NCBI RefSeq assembly: GCF_001413925.1
Contig: NZ_LBMJ01000001.1
Coordinates: 2,148,001-2,212,000 of the forward strand
Reading direction: 5' to 3'
Source: Nonlabens sp. YIK11
GTDB taxonomy: Bacteria > Bacteroidota > Bacteroidia > Flavobacteriales > Flavobacteriaceae
Length of the DNA: 64,000 nucleotides
The position numbers were made by a program, and so were the translations under genes. Positions 1 to 8,546 of this stretch are shown one piece after another (position 1 is the first letter of the stretch; each line of letters starts with the position of its first letter). Under the pieces are notes generated by a model. It had not been told where the DNA came from, did no database searches, and worked only from the letters and a program-made list of their open reading frames with translations.

Positions 1-1
1 T

Positions 2-886
2 TATGCATTCTCAAAAGTGATACGTAAGATGGACAAAGTGCCAGCTCAAATGAAATCCTTCTATAAGCGCGCGCAATTCAAGGAAAAGATGTTACCACTG
101 GCTGGTTTTGATGTGATCATGATGCGAGCTAATCCACCTCTAGATCCTATTGCCCTCAACTTCTTGGACTCAGTCAAGGAAGATGTATTTATCGTGAATG
201 ATATTGAAGGACTGCGTGAGGCCAACAATAAGTTGTATACGGCTTGTTTTGTAGATCCAGACAACACGATTATACCTCGCACGCACGTATCCAAAAACAA
301 GGAATATTTAAAATCAGTCATTAAGGAAAACCCTAGAGATCGCATGATCATGAAGCCGCTTAACGGTTATGGTGGTAGCGGCGTGATCATGATTGAGAAG
401 AGTGCGATGTTTAATGTAAACTCTTTGCTGGATTTCTACATTGACAATAAAGATGGTACTACTAATTATGTAATCCTTCAGGATTATATCGATGGCGCAG
501 ATCAAGGAGATAGTCGCATTCTACTCCTCAACGGTAAACCTATAGGCGCCGTAAGACGTGTTCCTGGCGGCGATGATCATAGGTCCAACATTAGCGCTGG
601 CGGTAGTTTTGAAAAGCACGTACTTACCAAAGCCGAAAAGCTACTGTGTAAAAAAATAGGTCCCAAACTAGTAAACGATGGTTTGTTCTTTGTAGGGATC
701 GATGTGATCAATGGTATGCTGGTAGAAGTTAACGTGATGTCGCCTGGTGGCATCGTTCAAATCAACAAGTCCTCTAAAACCAAAGTACAAGAAAAGATCA
801 TTGACTACTTTGAAGAAGAGACCAGCATTAGAAAAAAAGCATTAGACAGAACCCAAAAACTCAAGAACACCCTACTGAATGAATAA
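2..886 (+). CDS. ATP-grasp ligase, glutathione synthetase-like (5' partial)
   Basis: The reading frame is open to the left edge of the window, so the N-terminus is missing; a GTG at 17 is only an internal candidate. The visible part is the ATP-grasp half of a GshB/RimK-type ligase: a nucleotide-binding segment with MKPLNGYGGSGV, a DxRILLLNGKPIGAVRR strand, and the metal-binding VEVNVMSPGGI near the C-terminus. Such enzymes join a carboxylate to an amine or thiol through an acyl phosphate. Its stop overlaps the next gene by 8 bp (ATGAATAA), so it is co-translated with the amidohydrolase-like protein. True glutathione synthesis is possible, but this gene set more likely acts on an unknown peptide; the substrate is not deducible. 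Confidence 0.85.
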   Translation, partial: YAFSKVIRKMDKVPAQMKSFYKRAQFKEKMLPLAGFDVIMMRANPPLDPIALNFLDSVKEDVFIVNDIEGLREANNKLYTACFVDPDNTIIPRTHVSKNKEYLKSVIKENPRDRMIMKPLNGYGGSGVIMIEKSAMFNVNSLLDFYIDNKDGTTNYVILQDYIDGADQGDSRILLLNGKPIGAVRRVPGGDDHRSNISAGGSFEKHVLTKAEKLLCKKIGPKLVNDGLFFVGIDVINGMLVEVNVMSPGGIVQINKSSKTKVQEKIIDYFEEETSIRKKALDRTQKLKNTLLNE

Positions 887-1718
887 AATGTCCATCCGTC
901 AGATCTTGAATAAGATCGAGCATGAAGAAACATTTCATGCCGTTGTTGACGATTACTCGTTTTCCATAAAAATTGACGATTACGTTCCCTACGTATGCGC
1001 CGCGATACATGACGGACACCATTTTGATAAAAGACTATGGAAAAAGTGCTTGCATACAGAGTACGATCGCTGGTATGAAGAAGATCCAGCAACGGGTACC
1101 ATGATTTCCATGTTGCCCATCACGATTATAGCGCATGACAGTAGGTTTGAGTATGATCTCAATAGAGATCCCAAAAACGCGATTTATGAAACCGCTTGGG
1201 GTAAGACACTTTGGAAAACGCCTTTGTCAGAAGAGGAAAAAGACCGTGCACTTCAAAAGCACGAAAACTTTTATAGAGTCATTCTGCAATTGATTGTCAA
1301 GTTGGAAGAGCTCTTCGGGACGACCGTGTTTTATGATCTACATTCTTACAATTACAAACGTTGGGACCGCAAAGTGCCAGTATTTAATATAGGTACTTCA
1401 AACGTCGATCAGATCAAATACAAACTGGCCATTGAACAATGGAAGGAAATTCTCAATAAAATTGAATTGCCTATTGAACAAGAAGTTTCTTGCGAAATCA
1501 ATGATGTGTTTCAAGGAAACGGATTCTTTTTAAAATACGTGACTGCCAATTCCAAGAACTCCTTGGTTCTGGCTACCGAGGTTTCCAAAATCTATTGCGA
1601 TGAAGAAACCGGTGTTGTGTATCCAGAAGTGGTTCACGCCTTGAAGGACAAGCTCAAGTACTACATACAGTCGCACGCTTATCGTTTCTATGATCGCCAC
1701 CATACTTTTGATCAGTAA
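879..1718 (+). CDS. N-formylglutamate amidohydrolase family protein
   Basis: A 279-residue protein of the FGase family (zinc-dependent hydrolases related to HutG/N-formylglutamate deformylase). An early HDGHHFDKRL stretch, an HDSR segment and a central DLHSYN motif match the metal-binding and catalytic pattern of the family. It sits between an ATP-grasp ligase (8-bp overlap) and a QEGLA peptidase (6-bp gap), and no histidine-degradation genes are nearby. A role in hut catabolism is therefore unlikely; cleavage of an amide in a product made by the neighbouring ligase is a better inference. Family assignment is good, substrate unknown. Confidence 0.85.
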   Translation: MNKMSIRQILNKIEHEETFHAVVDDYSFSIKIDDYVPYVCAAIHDGHHFDKRLWKKCLHTEYDRWYEEDPATGTMISMLPITIIAHDSRFEYDLNRDPKNAIYETAWGKTLWKTPLSEEEKDRALQKHENFYRVILQLIVKLEELFGTTVFYDLHSYNYKRWDRKVPVFNIGTSNVDQIKYKLAIEQWKEILNKIELPIEQEVSCEINDVFQGNGFFLKYVTANSKNSLVLATEVSKIYCDEETGVVYPEVVHALKDKLKYYIQSHAYRFYDRHHTFDQ

Positions 1719-1724
1719 ATTTTT

Positions 1725-2894
1725 ATGAAGTTATCTAAATCTACTGGCGAGTTTCAGGAAGTGCTGGAAATCGATGAGAACATTCATCGATTGGTCGGTA
1801 ATCTGGAACTGCTGGCGTTTATAAATCCGTTGAATATTGCCCAGGAACGCAAGCAATTTTTCAAGGAAAAGTACAAGTACAACCCACAATTCAAATACCG
1901 CAAGGTGCGTTTTGACACCTATAAACTGCATCGGCTGTTTTTTAGCCAGCGGCTCAAGGACATTGATGACAAGGTCATACGCGACCTTTACAAGGACGTG
2001 GTATACACTTACAGCGGTATGGTCCAGTGCATTGAGACCATAAGCCAGCCGGACAACAGGTTTTATTTCAACAGCCTTCGGTTTTACGGTACGCCTACCG
2101 ATAAGATGGTGGAAAACGCAAAGTTTATCCTACATCATAGGGAAGATGATGAGTCCGCTTTCGCGAAAGCGGAACCTCAATTATCTACAGAACAAGCGAT
2201 CCAATTCTTTGAAGATTATAAAAAGGAATACGGTTTCAATTTTGCCATCAAAACCAGCAGCGCCATGAGTGCCGCGGCAATGGTTTCCAATAAAGACCGT
2301 GCACTTATACTGAAGAAGAACCACCAGTTCTCGCAGCACCAGCTTAATGTTTTGGCGCATCACGAGATAGGAGTTCATCTGGTCACGACTTTTAATGCGA
2401 TCGAGCAACCCTTAAAAGTGTTCGGGAATGGATTTCCCAACAATGTGGAAACACAGGAAGGACTAGCCGTTTTTGCGGAATATATGAGCGGTAATTTGAC
2501 CGTTTCAAGACTGCGAGAACTGGCTTATCGTGTGATTGCCACAGACAGTCTCATTAAAGGTAACGACTTCACAGAAACCTTTAACCTGATTCATAATCAA
2601 TACGGTCTGGATCGTGAGCGAGCCTTCAATATTACCTTGAGAGTTCATCGTGGTGGCGGTTTTACAAAAGATGCCTTATATCTTTCTGGTCTTCAAAAAA
2701 TATACAACCGTCATCAAGCAGGCGAAAATATGGAATCATTGTTGATGGGTAAATGTTCCCTAGAATACTTGCCATCTGTAAAGAGATTGCAGGAAGTAGG
2801 TCTTGCTAAACCAATTACATTTAAATGCAAATCCTACAATTTCAATAACAATAAAGACCAACGTGTAGAATGGATATTGCAAAATTTAAAATAG
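1725..2894 (+). CDS. QEGLA-motif (DUF1704/MATCAP-like) metallopeptidase
   Basis: A 389-residue protein of the family annotated as flavohemoglobin expression-modulating QEGLA-motif protein. The zinc motif is HEIGVH (H213, E214, H218; an HExxxH arrangement) and QEGLA lies at residues 244-248. HExxxH members include the eukaryotic tubulin-detyrosinating MATCAP enzymes, so a carboxypeptidase-like activity is plausible. A palindromic repeat (2156-2171) is read in frame as AFAKA at residues 145-149, in a charged linker before the catalytic part. It closes a three-gene set with the ATP-grasp and FGase-like genes. The name linking it to flavohemoglobin says little about its actual function. Confidence 0.88.
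   Translation: MKLSKSTGEFQEVLEIDENIHRLVGNLELLAFINPLNIAQERKQFFKEKYKYNPQFKYRKVRFDTYKLHRLFFSQRLKDIDDKVIRDLYKDVVYTYSGMVQCIETISQPDNRFYFNSLRFYGTPTDKMVENAKFILHHREDDESAFAKAEPQLSTEQAIQFFEDYKKEYGFNFAIKTSSAMSAAAMVSNKDRALILKKNHQFSQHQLNVLAHHEIGVHLVTTFNAIEQPLKVFGNGFPNNVETQEGLAVFAEYMSGNLTVSRLRELAYRVIATDSLIKGNDFTETFNLIHNQYGLDRERAFNITLRVHRGGGFTKDALYLSGLQKIYNRHQAGENMESLLMGKCSLEYLPSVKRLQEVGLAKPITFKCKSYNFNNNKDQRVEWILQNLK
2156..2171. repeat. Palindrome copy 1, exact
   Basis: CGCTTTCGCGAAAGCG inside the QEGLA gene, read as AFAKA. Confidence 0.98.
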
Positions 2895-4174
2895 TCTCGT
2901 TTTTAATATTACTTTTTATAAGTTCCCTAAAATCATGGGCCCAATATGAAATTCCCATATATGTTACCACAACAACTTCAGAGAATGTACCGGTAAGGAT
3001 CGTTACCAATAGTTTGGTCGATCAGGTCTATGAAAGAGTAGATTCTGCATATATATCTGGTTTTGGAGGCTTTAACAGCTTGATTGTAGAAAATAAAATC
3101 TTTCCCATTCATCTAGAGGACTTTGATGATTTCAATGCAGCTGTTTTTAAAAATGACAGCCTTATTACGGTCATTTACTCAGGTGCTCAAGGCGCGTTAA
3201 AAAATGAATATTTGATTACGCGTAATGAAGTTTACGCCGAGTTTGCCAATCAAAAGGATTTATTGAAGCAGCCCATGGCACAACTCGCTCCATCGGTCGA
3301 TAGTCTGACCAATGTATGGATGGAAAAGCTAAAAAGCATGCCTTTTAGCGAGTTGTTTAAAGAAGATGAGGCCATGTATTATAAGAGTTTTCAGGCTTAT
3401 GTAAAACTGGCACACCAGCAATATCAAATGAACCAAACCACTTCGCTTGAAGATCTTGAATTGCAGGATTTTCCTGATATGGATTTCTCTAACAATCGTT
3501 ATTATACGACTATACCACAATACAAGGCCATGGCGCAGGTATATAACTTCAAGAAATTATTGCAGCTGGAAAAAGTGCGGTATGGTCGCCGATTTGTCAA
3601 TGATTTAGATGGTTTTATTACTAGCGATCTTAAAAAGAAAGCATTTGTCCAGTCTACGGAGCATCATCCTAGAGCAGACTTTTTGTATGACATTTCAAAA
3701 CCACTTTACAATCCGCATACAAGTAAAGAACGACGCCTATATAGAAAAAGTAAGAGAACAGGTAAGGGCAGTGAGTTTGAGTATCCTGAAGTGCAAACCG
3801 TTGATGGTGCTAGCGTGAATTTCAATAATTTTCAAGGTAAAAAAATCCAATTATTGGTTTATAGTTTTAGAGATCCTTTTCTAAGCCAAAATCTAACCAA
3901 GTGGAATAAATTCGCGGTACAGCAAGAACCAGACACCTACTATGTAGCTTATGGAGTTGATGCCTCACTTTATGAGGATACTTGGAAGGAATTGCAATTT
4001 TCCAGTCAGCTTGCTGGACTTAATGTAAAAGCAAGTCCCAAAGATGGTTTTGAATTTAAAGAAGACCTTGGAATATTATTACTACCTCGCGTCATCTCGA
4101 TTGATGCCAATGGGCTCATTTCTAATCCCAACTTGGATCTCGATTTTGAAAAAAGTGTGCCGCTGGGCAGATAA
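2870..4174 (+). CDS. Exported thioredoxin-fold-like protein without CxxC
   Basis: A 434-residue protein starting inside the 3' end of the QEGLA gene (25-bp overlap). The N-terminus is a signal peptide with a hydrophobic stretch and a likely cleavage site after AWA. The C-terminal 130 residues follow the layout of TlpA/AhpC-type domains of Bacteroidota (a strand KIQLLVYSF, then LLPRVISIDANGLI), but there are no cysteines where the redox CxxC would be. It is therefore unlikely to be a disulfide reductase. The rest is helical and not recognised. Fold assignment is tentative; periplasmic location is well supported. Confidence 0.6.
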   Translation: MDIAKFKIVSFLILLFISSLKSWAQYEIPIYVTTTTSENVPVRIVTNSLVDQVYERVDSAYISGFGGFNSLIVENKIFPIHLEDFDDFNAAVFKNDSLITVIYSGAQGALKNEYLITRNEVYAEFANQKDLLKQPMAQLAPSVDSLTNVWMEKLKSMPFSELFKEDEAMYYKSFQAYVKLAHQQYQMNQTTSLEDLELQDFPDMDFSNNRYYTTIPQYKAMAQVYNFKKLLQLEKVRYGRRFVNDLDGFITSDLKKKAFVQSTEHHPRADFLYDISKPLYNPHTSKERRLYRKSKRTGKGSEFEYPEVQTVDGASVNFNNFQGKKIQLLVYSFRDPFLSQNLTKWNKFAVQQEPDTYYVAYGVDASLYEDTWKELQFSSQLAGLNVKASPKDGFEFKEDLGILLLPRVISIDANGLISNPNLDLDFEKSVPLGR

Positions 4175-4261
4175 ACTATACTTTAGTAAACGCTGAACGT
4201 AAGTCTACTTTCTTTAAAATCCTATCGATATTAATACAGAGCTAACACTATACATTCTACC

Positions 4262-4269
4262 TATCTTTG
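4262..4269 (+). promoter_or_regulatory. -7 box for the PhnA-like gene
   Basis: TATCTTTG matches the Bacteroidota TAnnTTTG -7 element and lies 19 nt before the ATG at 4289. No clear -33 TTG was found at the expected distance. Confidence 0.5.
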
Positions 4270-4288
4270 CGGCCATAAAATCCAATCC

Positions 4289-4861
4289 ATGTCAGAATTG
4301 CAAAAAGAGCTCGAAGAACGCTCTGGAAACGTTTGTGAACTTTGTGCTTCCAAGGAATCACTGCTGGTCTACGATGTACCTGAATCACCTAGTGATGTCA
4401 AGGATACTCAGATTCTAGCTTGTTCTACCTGTGTCAATCAGCTCACAGATTCTGATCAAGTTGATGCGAATCACTGGCGTTGTCTTAACGACTCTATGTG
4501 GAGTCCCGTTCCAGCAGTTCAAGTTGTAGCCTATAGAATGTTGAACCAACTCAAACCTAAAGGTTGGCCAGTGGATTTACTGGATATGATGTATCTGGAA
4601 GATGATGTCAAAGAATGGGCGATGGCAGGTATTGCGTCTGGGCCGCAAATAGTGCATCGTGATGCTAACGGTCATATTCTGTCAAAAGGCGATAGTGTTG
4701 TACTGATTAAAGATCTAGACGTTAAAGGAGCTAGTTTTACAGCAAAGCGTGGTACACCTGTGCGCAACATTTCACTGGATCATGAAAACGAAAATCACAT
4801 AGAAGGAAAAGTCAATGGCCAGCATATTGTGATTTTGACGCAGTACGTGAAGAAGAGTTAA
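4289..4861 (+). CDS. PhnA-like zinc-ribbon protein
   Basis: A 190-residue protein with an N-terminal zinc ribbon (CELC at about residue 16 and CSTC near residue 45) and a C-terminal PhnA beta-barrel-like domain (SKGDSVVLIKDLDVKGA, KRGTPVRNI, IEGKVNGQHIVILTQYVKK). PhnA-domain proteins are named for the phosphonate operon but have no proven phosphonate role. The gene stands alone behind a TAnnTTTG box and ends tail-to-tail with gldG, overlapping it by 4 bp. The family call is firm, the function open. Confidence 0.88.
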   Translation: MSELQKELEERSGNVCELCASKESLLVYDVPESPSDVKDTQILACSTCVNQLTDSDQVDANHWRCLNDSMWSPVPAVQVVAYRMLNQLKPKGWPVDLLDMMYLEDDVKEWAMAGIASGPQIVHRDANGHILSKGDSVVLIKDLDVKGASFTAKRGTPVRNISLDHENENHIEGKVNGQHIVILTQYVKKS

Positions 4862-6540
4862 GAAGTATATTTTCTCTTACGCAACCACAGGAACAATCCA
4901 CCGAAACCGAGTATGATCAACAACGGCACGACAATGTTGATCGTTTGCCACAATAATCTATGGTCATAACTGCGTTTGATATCTAGAAACGGAACCTTGA
5001 TTTCCTTGTTTCTCAGGGCAATCAAATTGTCATCATCCAGCATATAGTTGACCACATTCATCAAGAATTCTTTATTCCCATAAAACTGACCGGTACGCAT
5101 ATCATATCCTAGATCTTGCGGCTGACCGCGATCTATTTGATTTTTCATGATATCGCCATCTGCCGCGAGAAAAATGGAAGCCTTGCTGGTCTCATCCTTA
5201 TGATCTTTGATTTCAAATGGCTTGACACGGTTTTTATAGGCACTTGTAAAAGATCCTTGGGCAATGGCTGCCAGTGGCTGGCTACCTGATCTATACAATT
5301 GCGGATCTATTTCATCATCCAGTTCATTTAGAGAAATGGCAGATGGTAAAGTAACTATTGCAGTTTCAGTACTTGATGATAATAGAATGTGCTTTTTACT
5401 GGAGCTTTTCAACGTGTCCAGGCTACCGGTATATTCAAATTTCACTTCTTCCAGATTGCGTGTGATATCGCTGGTACTATCACCACTAGCCATAGGGTAG
5501 TAGGGCCATTGAAAAGCTTCGTACTGTGTGTTTCGACCTTGTCCTGTCGCTAGAGCCAGCGCACCACTTTGAACATCTTTAATCAAGCCACGATTCAAAC
5601 GTAGACCGTATCTAAAGAGCATGTCATCCAAATTTAAATCTCTGGAGAGTGCATAGGCTTTTTGATCAGGGTTTGCCAGGCTATCATTTTCCATAATGAT
5701 AGGATCTACCGCCATGAGCAAATTCCCACCATTCATGATATATTGATCAAGAACGTATTTTTTGGTTTCAGAAAAGGCGACGGTTGGTTTGGGCTCGATC
5801 ACCAGATCGTATTTCTTCAATTCATTCAGCACTTTTACTGGCGTCACACTATCACTAGAAGTAACAAATTCAATCCCGAATGGCGCAATACGATAATATG
5901 CCTGTAGAGATCTAATGAAATCGGCGATTTGAAGGTTACTCAATTCACCGCTGTCGCGCAGTATGGCAATGGTTTTTTCCTTGGGCTTGGACACCTTGCG
6001 CAAGCCATCTGCCAGTTGGTATTCTAATTGATTAATAGAAGAATTCACTCGTTGCTCTGTAGTGGATCGCGCTACCGATTTCAACAACGGGATCGCGGTA
6101 CGTTTACCGTCATAAGCGATGATCGCATAGGGAAACACGGTAACATTGGTCTGTTTTCCCTTTTCAATAATATTGGCGACGGCAGGTTGTACGCCTTCTC
6201 GAGCGAGTTGCTGGACGACCTGATTGGCTTCTTCTGGATTGAGATTTTCCACAGGATCGAGAAAATCATATTTCAAATTGGGATGTATGGCGGCCAGTTC
6301 TTCCAGTAATTGTTTGGTCTCCTGTTTCAATTTGAGAAATTCTGACGGTAACTCGCCATCCAAGAATACATCTATGAAAATGGGAAGCTCGGCTTCATCC
6401 AGCAGTTTTTTCGTTTCGGGAGCAATGGTGTACCGCTGGTTTTCAGTCAGGTCAAAGCGTTTGTGAAACGTTCCAGACAGGTAATTTATCGCAACGAGTG
6501 CAACGATCAACAAGGCTATATTTCTAACGATCTTAATCAT
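4858..6540 (-). CDS. gldG: Gliding-motility ABC transporter substrate-binding protein GldG
   Basis: A 560-residue protein with an N-terminal membrane anchor, a long extracytoplasmic ABC-type-uncharacterised-transporter domain (start RFDLTENQRYTIAPET) and a C-terminal transmembrane helix followed by basic RKRK residues. This is the GldG layout of Flavobacteriia. It overlaps gldF by 4 bp, giving a translationally coupled pair. GldF and GldG form, with the ATPase GldA (not in this window), an ABC complex linked to gliding and the type IX secretion apparatus; some gliding species lack it, so gliding is suggested, not proven. Confidence 0.93.
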   Translation of the reverse strand: MIKIVRNIALLIVALVAINYLSGTFHKRFDLTENQRYTIAPETKKLLDEAELPIFIDVFLDGELPSEFLKLKQETKQLLEELAAIHPNLKYDFLDPVENLNPEEANQVVQQLAREGVQPAVANIIEKGKQTNVTVFPYAIIAYDGKRTAIPLLKSVARSTTEQRVNSSINQLEYQLADGLRKVSKPKEKTIAILRDSGELSNLQIADFIRSLQAYYRIAPFGIEFVTSSDSVTPVKVLNELKKYDLVIEPKPTVAFSETKKYVLDQYIMNGGNLLMAVDPIIMENDSLANPDQKAYALSRDLNLDDMLFRYGLRLNRGLIKDVQSGALALATGQGRNTQYEAFQWPYYPMASGDSTSDITRNLEEVKFEYTGSLDTLKSSSKKHILLSSSTETAIVTLPSAISLNELDDEIDPQLYRSGSQPLAAIAQGSFTSAYKNRVKPFEIKDHKDETSKASIFLAADGDIMKNQIDRGQPQDLGYDMRTGQFYGNKEFLMNVVNYMLDDDNLIALRNKEIKVPFLDIKRSYDHRLLWQTINIVVPLLIILGFGGLFLWLRKRKYTS

Positions 6541-7268
6541 GAATTCCTATTCAGGCTTGTTTTGAGTGAAATTTCGCTTAAAGCGAAAAAGAAAACAGCG
6601 ACGCTCAAAAAGTATACAACATCACGAGTATCTATAACGCCGCGCGCCATACTTTCATAGTGATATTTCATTCCAAAAGATGCGATCAAATCGTCGGTAA
6701 CGAGATAACCTGCGGCACCTTCAAACCCAAAGTACATCACAAAACAAACCAGCGCCGCAATGAGAAAGGCTATGATCTGATTTTTAGTCACCGTACTGCA
6801 CCAGATGGAAATACTCACGTAGCCCAACGACATCAATAAGGCACCTAAATAGCTACCGAAGGTACTGCCCAAATCGATATTGTAAGAAGTCTGTCCCAAA
6901 GTACCGACCGTGATGACATAAATGACCGTAGGCACTAAGGCCAAGGTGGTTATTGTAAAGGCCGCAGCAAATTTCCCACCTATTAAAGATCGTATGGAAA
7001 TGGGTCTGGTCAACAATATTTCCAATGTGCCCAGATCACGTTCTACCGTGAAGCTGCGCATACATATCGCGGGAATCAAGAACATAAACAACCATGGTAT
7101 CAATAGAAAAAACGGAGTCAGATCTGCAAAACCATAATTAAGCACATTGAATTCACCATCAAATACAAACACAAACAAACCACTAACCAATAGGAAAATA
7201 CACAGCACCAAATAACCGCTCAGGCTGCTGAAGAATCCACGTATTTCCTTTAGATAAATGGCTTTCAT
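6537..7268 (-). CDS. gldF: Gliding-motility ABC transporter permease GldF
   Basis: A 243-residue ABC-2 type permease with about six hydrophobic helices. It carries the typical segment with FTVERDLGTLEILLTRPIS after the second helix, a hallmark of the GldF/NosY-like permeases. It overlaps gldG downstream and the small monooxygenase-like gene upstream by 4 bp each, so 8394 to 4858 reads as one minus-strand operon: SAM hydrolase, ABM protein, gldF, gldG. Its ATPase partner GldA is outside the window. Confidence 0.93.
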   Translation of the reverse strand: MKAIYLKEIRGFFSSLSGYLVLCIFLLVSGLFVFVFDGEFNVLNYGFADLTPFFLLIPWLFMFLIPAICMRSFTVERDLGTLEILLTRPISIRSLIGGKFAAAFTITTLALVPTVIYVITVGTLGQTSYNIDLGSTFGSYLGALLMSLGYVSISIWCSTVTKNQIIAFLIAALVCFVMYFGFEGAAGYLVTDDLIASFGMKYHYESMARGVIDTRDVVYFLSVAVFFFALSEISLKTSLNRNS

Positions 7269-7561
7269 GAAAGGCTGTGAAGTTTTTCTACGCTGGTGGC
7301 GATGGGCTTTTGATCAAACATGGCTTTGGTTTTAGGCCATATCTCTTGAAACAACGCAGAATTTCGATAGTTATTTAAATCGGTTGAAGAATTCCAGTAA
7401 CTGTAGGTAAAAAAGGTTTGTGGATCATCAGTTCCTTGATAAAGCTCTAAAAATTCACATCCTGGTTGATGACGTATCTTCTCTTTGATGTCCTCAAAAA
7501 GGACTTTGAAATCATCGATTTTGTTTTCAGAAAAATGCATCTGTACAATCCTTACTATCAT
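7265..7561 (-). CDS. Antibiotic biosynthesis monooxygenase (ABM) domain protein
   Basis: A 98-residue single-domain protein with the ferredoxin-like ABM fold pattern: MIVRIVQMHFSENKIDDF, then a helix, PGCEFLELYQGTDDP and FFTYSYWNSSTDLNNYRNS, ending with a conserved-looking WP. Such proteins act as cofactor-free monooxygenases, haem-degrading enzymes or small stress proteins; the substrate cannot be read from sequence. It overlaps both neighbours by 4 bp in the gldFG operon, which suggests co-translation more than shared function. Confidence 0.82.
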   Translation of the reverse strand: MIVRIVQMHFSENKIDDFKVLFEDIKEKIRHQPGCEFLELYQGTDDPQTFFTYSYWNSSTDLNNYRNSALFQEIWPKTKAMFDQKPIATSVEKLHSLS

Positions 7562-8394
7562 TTGTTTTCAAAGTTTATGATGACTGGTGCATCTAGCTGC
7601 AAACCGAATAACGTACTCGCGCTACCAACGGTCAAAGGATTAGATCTATAGGTGGCGATTTCAATCAATCCAGCCGTGTTGAAAATGACCAGTCCTTTAC
7701 CGTCCACGTCACGTTTTTCTGGTGGCGTGTCAAAATTCACGATATCAGAATAGCGGTCGTAAATCACTTTGTGCTTTTCACTGCGTGCCGCGAGCTCAAA
7801 AGTACGGCCACGACCTACTTCTTTGAACAATTCCCGACTAATGTTGGTCACACTGTTCCCATAATTATCAATGTAAATCACTTGGCCATTAATGTAGTTC
7901 CCGCTTTCAGACACTTGCGGATGGATACCCGTAATAGATCGTAAGGAATTGATGGGCTTGCCTATAACTTCTAGCGTACCGCCACGAGCAATGTGGCAGG
8001 CCGTTTTCACAAATACGTCCAGCGTCGTGAAGTTGGACGATATGCGATCGTGAATGTTGATCTCTACCATTTTTTCTGCCTTGAGCTTACTCATGATCAA
8101 ACATAGCGATCCATTGTCAGCACAAATAAAATAATGGCCGTTCAATAGAATGGCGACATGCTTATTTTCTGGAGTATGTTCGGCATCGACGCCTATGATG
8201 TGAATCGTCCCATCAGGAAAGGAATCGTAGGCCTTTTGAATGATGTAGGCAGCCTCTGCAATGTGAAAAGGTGATATGTCGTGTGAAATATCAACAATAG
8301 TAACAGCGTCTAATTCTTTAAGGATAGCACCCTTAACCGCGCCTACATAGGGATCTTTCCAGCCAAAATCTGTCGTCAATGTAATTATGGCCAT
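7558..8394 (-). CDS. SAM hydroxide adenosyltransferase (SAM hydrolase, DUF62)
   Basis: A 278-residue member of the DUF62 family that hydrolyses S-adenosylmethionine to adenosine and methionine. The N-terminal TLTTDFGWKDPYVGAVKGAI motif and DISHDISPF are diagnostic, and FICADNGSLCLIM follows in the middle. It lacks signs of being the related fluorinase or chlorinase, whose active-site insert is not seen. It is the first gene of the operon leading into gldF-gldG, a common arrangement in Flavobacteriia. Confidence 0.92.
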   Translation of the reverse strand: MAIITLTTDFGWKDPYVGAVKGAILKELDAVTIVDISHDISPFHIAEAAYIIQKAYDSFPDGTIHIIGVDAEHTPENKHVAILLNGHYFICADNGSLCLIMSKLKAEKMVEINIHDRISSNFTTLDVFVKTACHIARGGTLEVIGKPINSLRSITGIHPQVSESGNYINGQVIYIDNYGNSVTNISRELFKEVGRGRTFELAARSEKHKVIYDRYSDIVNFDTPPEKRDVDGKGLVIFNTAGLIEIATYRSNPLTVGSASTLFGLQLDAPVIINFENK

Positions 8395-8546
8395 ATAAAA
8401 GGTAGGTGGTTGTTGATTAAATGATAATTAAAATTGGCTCTTAAATGAACGCTCTAGACTAGAATTTACTAATTTCATAAGCCATAGGATCATCCTCAAC
8501 AAAACTAAAAAATAATAGACGCAATCTGTCACTTAATTTACCGCTT

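Noticed and set aside
6571..6587. TTTCGCTTAAAGCGAAA-like sequence in gldF
   Set aside because: It lacks the central CGCG of the palindrome family and may be chance; not counted as a copy.
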